Assembly (NCBI GenBank): GCA_024638905.1
Contig: JAHEJH010000130.1
Span: 815-5,858, forward strand
Source of the DNA: Luminiphilus sp.
GTDB lineage: Bacteria; Pseudomonadota; Gammaproteobacteria; Pseudomonadales; Halieaceae
Direction of reading: 5' to 3'
DNA length: 5,044 nucleotides
Position numbers and translations under genes: made by a program. Positions within the stretch are counted from its first letter, which is position 1. Each line of letters opens with the position of its first letter. The notes under the pieces were generated by a model. It was not told the origin of the DNA. It did no database searches and saw only the letters and a program-made list of their open reading frames with translations. Positions 1 to 5,044 of this stretch are shown here, in pieces.

Positions 1-689
1 CCGCACTGTGCCGACGCAGCGACGTGGATGGACTCAACGGCATGGTCGAGGACTTTACGGGTGCCGGCCTGTCAGCGAGCGGGCATTTGCTGAATGCGGT
101 GGATGATGGCGCGCTGGAAAACGTGATTGAAGAGGTCGAGGCCATCGGTCCGATCGATACCGTGTTGTATAACCTCGGTGCCCAGATCGGTAACCGCTCT
201 CTGGATGACACGCCGCTCAAAACTTTCGAGCTGGGGTGGCGAATGGCCTGCTTTGGCTTGTTCCGCGTGGCCAAGGTGCTGGTGCCGCTGATGATTGAGC
301 GGGGGCATGGCACAATTCTGGTCACGTCAGCTACGGCTGCCATGAGGGGAAACAGCGGCCAGCACTCTCATGCCGCGGCGATGGCGGGGCGTCGTCTTCT
401 CTGCCAGACCCTGAACGCTGAGTATGCGGCGCAGGGCCTGCATGTGGTGCACATTCTTGTTGATGGCGCAGTTGATGCGCCGGATACCCTTGGCAAGATG
501 CTGGGCGCCGAGCGTTTTGAGGCGCTGAGGGAGGCCAAGGGTAAAGATAAAGACGGCTTACTCCTGCCGGAGAAGATGGCGGAGACCTATTATCATCTCG
601 CGCAGCAGCATCGCTCAGCTTGGACCCATGAGCTTGATCTGCGTGCCTACTCTGACCTTGCCTGGTGGAATCATGAAGTCCACATTTGA
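1..689 (+). CDS. SDR-family oxidoreductase with degenerate active site, N-terminus cut by window edge
   Basis: This is a short-chain dehydrogenase/reductase-like protein, expected to be a cytosolic Rossmann-fold protein. The frame is open from the first bases of the window (ALCRRSDV precedes the GTG at 24). That piece looks like the end of beta-2 in an SDR, so the true start and the Gly-rich nucleotide loop lie upstream and about 35-40 residues are missing. The paired Arg after beta-2 would favour NADP(H). Numbering from the GTG at 24, YNLGAQIGN (49-57) replaces the usual NNAG, and TSATAAMRG (101-109) is the beta-5 strand that normally carries the catalytic Ser. The helix at about 112-125 normally carries YxxxK, but here my alignment gives His116 and Met120. 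The C-terminal WTHELDLRAYS (200-210) is typical of a subgroup annotated only as SDR oxidoreductases. The stop is 27 bp before the dioxygenase gene, in the same frame. Family membership is firm; catalytic activity is doubtful and the substrate unknown. Confidence 0.85.
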   Translation, partial: ALCRRSDVDGLNGMVEDFTGAGLSASGHLLNAVDDGALENVIEEVEAIGPIDTVLYNLGAQIGNRSLDDTPLKTFELGWRMACFGLFRVAKVLVPLMIERGHGTILVTSATAAMRGNSGQHSHAAAMAGRRLLCQTLNAEYAAQGLHVVHILVDGAVDAPDTLGKMLGAERFEALREAKGKDKDGLLLPEKMAETYYHLAQQHRSAWTHELDLRAYSDLAWWNHEVHI

Positions 690-716
690 CGACTCATCTT
701 TCGTTCAGTTTTCGCA

Positions 717-1565
717 ATGAGCCTGACTGTAGAACCCTCCCGGGCAAGTTGTGGGGCAGCGATTACAGGGGCGCAGCTCAATCAACCGTTGTCCAGTGAC
801 TTGGTGGCGGAAATCCGAGCGCATTGGCTGGAGCATAAGGTGGTCGCCTTTCCCGATCAGCAGCTAACACCCGCTCAGTTAGTGGCATTCAGTGAGCACT
901 TTGGCGACATCGGTCAGGATCCGTTTTTTGGCCATATCGACGAGCACCCACAGGTGGCCGCTATCCAGCGAAATGCCGATGAGACGACCAGCATATTTGC
1001 GGAGATCTTCCATAGTGACTGGAGCTTTATGTCCATCCCGCCAGCTGCAACCGCGCTGTACGGCATAACAATTCCTCCAGTAGGCGGCGACACGCTGTTC
1101 GCTGACCAGGTGGCTGCCTACGATCAGCTGCCTGATGATTTGCGGCAAAAAGTGGAGGCTCTGACGGCCATTCACTCAGCCGCCTTGGGTTATGCGCCTG
1201 ATGGTGCCTACGGTGAGGCCGATCAGGAGCAGGGGCGGAGCATGAAGATCCTGCCAAGCGAGAGGGCGCTCGAAACCTATGAGCATCCGCTCGTCAGAAC
1301 GCACCACGAGACTGGCAAGAAAGCGTTATTTTCCTCTGCCGCTTATATCAAGGGTTTTGTGGGACTGGGTAAAGAAGAGAGTGACGCACTGCTGATGGAG
1401 CTTTACGTCCACCAGAGTCAGCCCCAGTTTGTCTATTCGCACCGCTGGCAGCCGGGCATGCTGGTCATGTGGGACAACCGGTCACTGCTGCATGCCGCGA
1501 CGGGCGGCTATGACGGTTATGATCGTCTTCTGCACAGAACAACCATCTCAGACACTCAGTTTTAG
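717..1565 (+). CDS. TauD/TfdA-family Fe(II)/2-oxoglutarate-dependent dioxygenase
   Basis: This 282-residue protein matches the usual length of the TauD/TfdA family. These cytosolic enzymes couple oxidation of 2-oxoglutarate to succinate and CO2 with hydroxylation of a substrate, often releasing sulfite from sulfonates or cleaving an ether. The facial triad is visible: His99 and Asp101 in IFHSDWSF, and His259 in DNRSLLHAAT. The 2-oxoglutarate ligands are also present: Thr126 in GGDTLFAD, and Arg270 and Arg274 in YDRLLHRTTI, at the family's usual spacing of 11 and 15 residues after the distal His. The N-terminal G-A-x-I-T-G segment (13-18) is also typical. ATG 717 is the first usable start after the upstream stop, since no in-frame ATG, GTG or TTG occurs between 690 and 716. 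No Shine-Dalgarno sequence is apparent before it. It should be an active enzyme. Taurine, another sulfonate, a phenoxy acid, a sulfate ester or an unrelated acid are all possible substrates, so I assign no tauD or tfdA symbol. Confidence 0.94.
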   Translation: MSLTVEPSRASCGAAITGAQLNQPLSSDLVAEIRAHWLEHKVVAFPDQQLTPAQLVAFSEHFGDIGQDPFFGHIDEHPQVAAIQRNADETTSIFAEIFHSDWSFMSIPPAATALYGITIPPVGGDTLFADQVAAYDQLPDDLRQKVEALTAIHSAALGYAPDGAYGEADQEQGRSMKILPSERALETYEHPLVRTHHETGKKALFSSAAYIKGFVGLGKEESDALLMELYVHQSQPQFVYSHRWQPGMLVMWDNRSLLHAATGGYDGYDRLLHRTTISDTQF

Positions 1566-1567
1566 TT

Positions 1568-1573
1568 AAGGAG
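1568..1573 (+). promoter_or_regulatory. Shine-Dalgarno AAGGAG for the isomerase-like gene
   Basis: A full AAGGAG lies 7 bases before the GTG at 1581, just after the dioxygenase stop codon. It supports the GTG as the real start and independent ribosome loading on the third gene of the + strand block. Confidence 0.85.
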
Positions 1574-1580
1574 CCCAGCC

Positions 1581-2189
1581 GTGTCATCCAATATTGAATT
1601 CCTGTTCGACTTTGCAAGCCCCAACGCCTACCTGTCTTACCATGTACTCACCGGCGTCGCCGAGCGGCACGGCGTAACGCTGACGCTCACCCCTGTGTTG
1701 CTGGGGGGGTTATTCAAGCTCACCAATAATCAGGCGCCGATGGTGGCTTTTGGCGAGGTCAAGGGAAAGCTCGACTACGACATGCTGGAGACCCAACGAT
1801 TCATCGCAGCGCACCAGCTGGACAAGTTCACCTTCAATCCCCATTTCCCGATCAACACCATCATGTTGATGAGGGGTTTTATTGCGGCGCAGCAGCTGGG
1901 CGTGGTCGATGATTATGTGGCAGTGAATCTGTCTGCCATGTGGGAGCAGGAGCAGAACATGGGAGATCCAGAGGTGGCGGCCGGCGTGTGGCAGTCAGCG
2001 GGTCTGGACGCTGCCGCACTCGTGGAGGCGATTCAGACGCAGCCAGTGAAAGATGCACTGCTGCACAACACGCAGCAGGCCGCTGAGCGCGGCGCTTTCG
2101 GTATACCCACCTTCTTTGTCGGTGACGAGATGTTCTTCGGTAAGGAACGCATCATCCAGATCGAGGAGATGATTCAGCAGTCCGGCTGA
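1581..2189 (+). CDS. 2-hydroxychromene-2-carboxylate isomerase / DsbA-like (GST-kappa type) protein
   Basis: This 202-residue protein has the length and layout of the HCCA isomerase / GST-kappa family: a thioredoxin fold with an inserted helical domain. The N-terminal FLFDFASPNAYLS (7-19) carries Ser13, the position that activates glutathione in characterised members. The inserted helical region spans about 40-160 and includes HFPINT (88-93). The GIPTFFVGDEMFFGKERI segment (174-191) gives the cis-proline loop (Ile175-Pro176) and the final strands. The protein has no cysteine, so CxxC disulfide chemistry as in true DsbA is excluded. No signal peptide is visible, consistent with the cytosol. 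The GTG start is set by an AAGGAG 7 bases upstream. The characterised relative isomerises an intermediate of naphthalene degradation using glutathione, but no naphthalene genes are present here. It more likely performs a glutathione-dependent isomerisation or conjugation on the product of the neighbouring dioxygenase pathway (inference). Confidence 0.9.
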   Translation: MSSNIEFLFDFASPNAYLSYHVLTGVAERHGVTLTLTPVLLGGLFKLTNNQAPMVAFGEVKGKLDYDMLETQRFIAAHQLDKFTFNPHFPINTIMLMRGFIAAQQLGVVDDYVAVNLSAMWEQEQNMGDPEVAAGVWQSAGLDAAALVEAIQTQPVKDALLHNTQQAAERGAFGIPTFFVGDEMFFGKERIIQIEEMIQQSG

Positions 2190-2244
2190 GTGTCGCCGAC
2201 TTGGAATGATTCACAGCGGGCCGGTTTGCGGCTAGCCGAGTGAC
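2190..2244. other. Convergent intergenic spacer between the two gene blocks
   Basis: These 55 bp separate the stop of the isomerase-like gene from the stop of the alpha/beta hydrolase gene, so transcription from both sides must end in or near it. It contains a perfect 10-bp palindrome, CGGCTAGCCG (2229-2238), overlapping a short GCCG/CGGC hairpin possibility (2220-2223 with 2229-2232). No U-tract follows on either strand, so a classic intrinsic terminator is not supported. A weak bidirectional or Rho-dependent stop is possible. Confidence 0.5.
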
Positions 2245-3033
2245 CTAAAGTACTTTATGCAATGCATCGAGCATGGCGTTGGGCGCCTCGACCATGATCG
2301 TGTGCCCTGCGCCGGGTAGCACTTCAACCACCGGCGAGGGAATCGCCTCCTGCAGGGCACGAGTACTGCGCACGGGGGTCAGTCGGTCTTCCGCCCCAAG
2401 AATGAGAAGAGCAGGGCATGTGACCTTGCTAGCCTGATCGGTGCCCGATGCGTACTCATTGCAGGCGCGCATATCATGGAATAACACTCCGGGGCCTGAT
2501 CGCTCGTAGAGTCGCAATGTGTTGCCGATCATCCAGATGCCGGAATTTCGGTTGCCGCCAAACTGGTGGCGCTTGCTGAAGCCCCACTGGGTCAGCATGT
2601 CAAACGCGGCGTGATCATCCGCCTCGGCGGCATCGAGGATGGCATCCGACACTGGCATCGGCGAGGTGGTGCCAACCAGTGCAATCGCTCTGACGCGATC
2701 GCTGTGCGAGGCCGCGCACTCGAGCGCGATCAGGCTACCCAGGCTGTGGCCCACCAACGCGGCATCGGAGATATCCAGTGCGTCCAAAACTGCGATCACC
2801 CAGCCGGCCATCTCTTCTACCGTGACCAACGGGCTTCCCGTAGAACGCCCATGACCGGGCAGGTCCACTGAAACGACATTGTTACCGTGTCGCGCAAAAT
2901 GCCGGCTAGCAAGGGTCCACACCGTGTGGTCCATGCCGGAGCCGTGGATAAATACGACGGTGGGCTTGTCTGCCTCGATCTCTCGGGAGTTGGTGTAGCA
3001 GTAAGCTGTCTCGCCGTTAACCTCAATGCGCAT
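2245..3033 (-). CDS. Alpha/beta-fold hydrolase
   Basis: This 262-residue cytosolic hydrolase has a complete catalytic machinery. The oxyanion-hole motif is FIHGSG (28-33), followed by the strand/turn DLPGHGRS (57-64). The nucleophile elbow GHSLG places Ser97 as nucleophile. Asp216 in GAEDRLTP is the probable acid and His244 in GAGHTIMVEAP the general base. Residues of about 125-200 form the cap region that usually sets specificity. It resembles esterases, lactonases and C-C bond (meta-cleavage product) hydrolases, and these cannot be told apart by motif alone. The ATG overlaps the TAA of the MetY-like gene by one base (TAATG) and has a GGAGG 9 bases upstream inside that gene, which indicates translational coupling. 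It is too short, and lacks the GGSMGG-type elbow, to be homoserine acetyltransferase. Activity is near certain; the substrate is unknown. Confidence 0.93.
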   Translation of the reverse strand: MRIEVNGETAYCYTNSREIEADKPTVVFIHGSGMDHTVWTLASRHFARHGNNVVSVDLPGHGRSTGSPLVTVEEMAGWVIAVLDALDISDAALVGHSLGSLIALECAASHSDRVRAIALVGTTSPMPVSDAILDAAEADDHAAFDMLTQWGFSKRHQFGGNRNSGIWMIGNTLRLYERSGPGVLFHDMRACNEYASGTDQASKVTCPALLILGAEDRLTPVRSTRALQEAIPSPVVEVLPGAGHTIMVEAPNAMLDALHKVL

Positions 3034-4343
3034 TAGCGGCTGCCTCCCGCGGCCTTGCCCGCCGCCCGCAGGCCCTGCTTCAGGTCCGCTATCAGGTCCT
3101 TGGGGTCCTCAAGACCAATCGAGAGACGAATCGTGCCTTCGCCAATACCGCCCGCGGCCAGTGCCTCGGCATCCATGCGGTGGTGGGTGGTGCTCGCCGG
3201 GTGAATGACTAGTGATTTGGCGTCACCAATGTTGGCAAGGTGTGAGAACACGCTGAGCGCATCAACAAAGGCGATGCCTGCTTCACGCCCGCCTGCCAGA
3301 TCGAAGCTGAATACGGCGCCACATCCGTTGGGCAGCAGCTCCTTGGCGAGTGCTTGGTCGGGATGGCCCTCGAGCTCAGGGTATCCGACCCGCGTGACCT
3401 GCTCCTGCTCAAGCAAAAACGATGTGATGGTGCGGGTATTCTCGACGTGGCGATTCATGCGCACGCTGAGTGTCTCGATGCCCTGGAGAATGTGAAACGC
3501 CGACGTAGGGGCCATGCAGGCTCCAAAGTCGCGAAGCCCTTCTTTGCGTGCTCGCTGGATCATTGCAGCAGGACCGAATTCTTCAGTGAAAATTAAGTTA
3601 TGAAACCCTTCGTAAGGCTCTGACAAAGTTGGAAATTTCCCCGACGCTTCCCAGTCAAACTGGCCGCTGTCGACGAGCAGCCCACCAATCACAATGCCGT
3701 GTCCGCTCAGGAATTTGGTGGCCGAGTGTTGAATGATGTCTGCGCCGAGCTCGAAAGGCTTGATCAGGTAGGGCGTGGTCGTGGTGGAGTCCACCATCAG
3801 GGGCAGCCCGGCGGCATGCGCAACCTCAGCAATAGCCGGAATGTTTAGAACATCAAGGCTGGGATTGCCCAGCGTCTCACCGAATACGAGGCGGGTGTTG
3901 TCCTGAATCGCGTTGGCGAACGCTTGAGGGTCGCGGGGGTCTACAAAGGTCGTTTCGATGCCAAACCGAGGCAGGGTGTAGGCCAGAAGATTATGGCTGC
4001 CGCCATAAAGCGCTGCGGAGGCCACGATATGTGAGTCGGCGCCCATCAACGTGATGATAGCCAGATGAAGCGCTGCCTGACCGCTGGCCGTCGCAATAGC
4101 ACCTACGCCGCCTTCCAGCGCCGCGATGCGCTCCTCGAGCACGGCGTTGGTGGGGTTACTGAGTCGCGAATACACGTGTCCGGCGCGCTCAATGTTGAAG
4201 AGCGATGCCGCGTAATCCGAGTCGGGGAAGCAAAAGGATGCCGACTGGTAGATCGGCGTCGCTCTCGCGCCGGTCGCGGGATCAGGTTGCGCACCGGCGT
4301 GTAGCGCCAGTGTGTCGAGGCCTGGGTAGTCAGGTCCTGCCAT
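3033..4343 (-). CDS. metY: O-acetylhomoserine sulfhydrylase-like PLP enzyme (Cys/Met metabolism family)
   Basis: This full-length 436-residue, fold-type I PLP enzyme is of the Cys/Met metabolism family, most like O-acetylhomoserine aminocarboxypropyltransferase, which makes homocysteine from O-acetylhomoserine and sulfide. The N-terminus LDTLALHAGAQPDPATGARATPIYQ (9-33, read in two pieces: LDTLALHAG and PDPATGARATPIYQ) is a MetY hallmark. Tyr58 and Arg60 in VYSR contact PLP phosphate across the subunit interface, ASGQAA (86-91) is the phosphate-binding turn, and Asp185 contacts the PLP ring nitrogen. Lys210 in HSATKFLSGHG forms the Schiff base. SEPYEGFHN (241-249) and HPASTTHHRM (381-390) are also family signatures, and Arg406 in IRLSIGLE should bind the substrate carboxylate. 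Asp185 is followed by Ser where many relatives have Asn (VDNT). A strong AAGGAG 6 bases before the ATG fixes the start. It sits between an aldehyde dehydrogenase and a coupled hydrolase, with no metX or other methionine gene in view. A role in catabolism, such as a gamma-elimination or sulfur exchange, is therefore an alternative to biosynthesis. Confidence 0.9.
   Translation of the reverse strand: MAGPDYPGLDTLALHAGAQPDPATGARATPIYQSASFCFPDSDYAASLFNIERAGHVYSRLSNPTNAVLEERIAALEGGVGAIATASGQAALHLAIITLMGADSHIVASAALYGGSHNLLAYTLPRFGIETTFVDPRDPQAFANAIQDNTRLVFGETLGNPSLDVLNIPAIAEVAHAAGLPLMVDSTTTTPYLIKPFELGADIIQHSATKFLSGHGIVIGGLLVDSGQFDWEASGKFPTLSEPYEGFHNLIFTEEFGPAAMIQRARKEGLRDFGACMAPTSAFHILQGIETLSVRMNRHVENTRTITSFLLEQEQVTRVGYPELEGHPDQALAKELLPNGCGAVFSFDLAGGREAGIAFVDALSVFSHLANIGDAKSLVIHPASTTHHRMDAEALAAGGIGEGTIRLSIGLEDPKDLIADLKQGLRAAGKAAGGSR
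3043..3047 (-). promoter_or_regulatory. Shine-Dalgarno GGAGG for the alpha/beta hydrolase, inside the MetY-like gene
   Basis: GGAGG on the - strand lies 9 bases before the hydrolase ATG (3033-3031), within the last codons of the upstream gene. With the overlapping TAATG stop/start it allows terminating ribosomes to restart, keeping the two proteins in a linked ratio. Confidence 0.75.
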
Positions 4344-4349
4344 GATGTG

Positions 4350-4355
4350 CTCCTT
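4350..4355 (-). promoter_or_regulatory. Shine-Dalgarno AAGGAG for the MetY-like gene
   Basis: AAGGAG on the - strand lies 6 bases upstream of the ATG (4343-4341), in the 26-bp gap after the aldehyde dehydrogenase stop. It is a strong site that settles the start and implies high translation of the PLP enzyme. Confidence 0.85.
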
Positions 4356-4369
4356 GTGGCGTCACGCCG

Positions 4370-5044
4370 TCAGATACTGAGGCCGCCGAGTTTTGTCTCC
4401 AGGTATTCTTCAATACCCTCACGTGCGCCCTCCCGGCCCAAGCCGCTCTCTTTCATGCCACCGAAAGGCGCCGCGGCGCTGGTGGGATTAATGTCGTTGA
4501 TACCGATAATGCCAAACTGTAGCTGTTCAAAGGTGCGTAACGCCCGGGCCAGGTTCTGGGTATAGATATAAGCCGCCAAACCATAGTCTGTGTCGTTGGC
4601 CATGGCGATCACATCGTCCTCTTCATCAAAGGGCACCACTGCAGCGACAGGCCCGAAGGTTTCCTCACGATAGATGAGCATCTCTGGCGTGACATTACTG
4701 AGTAGCGTAGCACCGTAGAAGCATCCCCGGTCCAGACCGTTCTCGGTCAAGCGCGAGCCGCCCGCAAGCAGGGTTGCTCCGTGACTGATGGCATCCTGTA
4801 CTTGTCGGTCCACCTTTTCGATTGCCGACTCATTAATGAGCGGGCCGATACTGTTCGCCGGATCCATGCCGTCACCCGCCTGCATGCCGCTCACGCGGGC
4901 CTGCAGGGTCTCAAGGAAAGGATCAAGGATACGCCGCTGCACAAAAATGCGATTCGGGCTGATGCAGGCCTGACCGGTGTTGAGAAACTTCACCAATGAC
5001 ACGCCCTTGGCAGCATGCACTGGGTCGGCGTCGTCGTACACGAT
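4370..5044 (-). CDS. NAD(P)-dependent aldehyde dehydrogenase, succinate-semialdehyde dehydrogenase-like, C-terminal half
   Basis: This is the C-terminal 224 residues or so of an aldehyde dehydrogenase. The frame stays open to the window edge (ATC then GTG at 5041), so about 255-260 N-terminal residues, including the NAD(P)-binding Gly motif and catalytic Glu, lie outside. IVYDDAD is the conserved segment normally found before the active site. The catalytic Cys is in NTGQACISPNR (about residue 26 of the visible part). EETFGPV (126-132) carries the Glu that contacts the nicotinamide ribose. The C-terminal APFGGMKESGLGREGAREG (191-209) and EEYLETK are typical of the SSADH (GabD-like) branch. The second Cys two residues after the nucleophile, found in some SSADHs and linked to redox control, is Ser here. 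The gene ends 26 bp before the MetY-like ATG and probably leads the same transcript. It likely oxidises a short semialdehyde or similar aldehyde made by the pathway. GABA catabolism is possible, but no transaminase is visible. Confidence 0.92.
   Translation of the reverse strand: MVYDDADPVHAAKGVSLVKFLNTGQACISPNRIFVQRRILDPFLETLQARVSGMQAGDGMDPANSIGPLINESAIEKVDRQVQDAISHGATLLAGGSRLTENGLDRGCFYGATLLSNVTPEMLIYREETFGPVAAVVPFDEEDDVIAMANDTDYGLAAYIYTQNLARALRTFEQLQFGIIGINDINPTSAAAPFGGMKESGLGREGAREGIEEYLETKLGGLSI

Noticed and set aside
879..1257. Minus-strand open frames within the dioxygenase gene
   Set aside because: They are antisense to an intact gene with complete catalytic motifs and show no family features of their own.
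1581..2189. DsbA-type thiol oxidoreductase
   Set aside because: The protein has no cysteine, so no CxxC, and no export signal.
2566..2871. Open frame on the + strand antisense to the hydrolase, about 101 codons
   Set aside because: It lies wholly inside a well-supported gene on the opposite strand, has low-complexity Arg/His-rich content, no ribosome binding site and no recognisable motif. It is a shadow of GC-rich codon use.
2245..3033. Calling the hydrolase next to MetY a homoserine O-acetyltransferase (MetX)
   Set aside because: MetX is also an alpha/beta-fold protein and would make a tidy pair, but it is about 100 residues longer and has a different nucleophile elbow. This protein has GHSLG and a plain hydrolase cap.
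4065..4304. Plus-strand open frame antisense to the start of the MetY-like gene
   Set aside because: Its composition matches an antisense reading of conserved MetY segments, and there is no start signal or motif.
4478..4485. GCTGGTGG, identical to the E. coli Chi octamer
   Set aside because: A single octamer within the coding sequence of the aldehyde dehydrogenase is expected by chance in GC-rich DNA, and the host's Chi sequence is not known.
1..5044. Mobile element, CRISPR, tRNA or defence system
   Set aside because: No transposase, integrase, regular repeats, inverted terminal repeats or tRNA-like cloverleaf was seen, and coding metabolic genes fill nearly the whole window.

Overview
The window is about 5 kb of gene-dense bacterial chromosome. 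It holds six protein-coding genes in two convergent operon-like blocks with almost no non-coding DNA. GC content looks moderately high (roughly 55-60% by eye) and even along the window. Protein styles and the AAGGAG ribosome binding sites suit a proteobacterium, and my best guess is a marine or environmental gammaproteobacterium. That placement is an inference from style, not from a marker gene. I see no tRNA, rRNA, insertion sequence, CRISPR array or prophage signature.

Left block, + strand: (1) a short-chain dehydrogenase/reductase (SDR) whose N-terminus lies before the window; (2) a TauD/TfdA-type Fe(II)/2-oxoglutarate dioxygenase with all its metal and co-substrate ligands; (3) a cysteine-free thioredoxin-fold protein of the 2-hydroxychromene-2-carboxylate isomerase / GST-kappa family. 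The spacings are 27 and 15 bp, so co-transcription is likely.

Right block, - strand, read right to left: (4) the C-terminal half of an NAD(P)-dependent aldehyde dehydrogenase, closest in style to succinate-semialdehyde dehydrogenases; (5) a full-length PLP enzyme of the Cys/Met metabolism family, most like O-acetylhomoserine sulfhydrylase (MetY); (6) an alpha/beta hydrolase whose ATG overlaps the stop of gene 5 in a TAATG junction. The blocks meet tail to tail across 55 bp.

Taken together, the genes look like an accessory catabolic or detoxification locus: an oxygenase, a glutathione-type isomerase, an ester or C-C hydrolase, an aldehyde dehydrogenase, a PLP lyase/sulfhydrylase and an SDR. 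A sulfur-containing or otherwise substituted organic substrate is one possible reading, but nothing in the sequence fixes the substrate. The most unusual single observation is that the SDR appears to lack the canonical Ser-Tyr-Lys catalytic residues. I did not find a clearly novel mobile, defence or RNA system.
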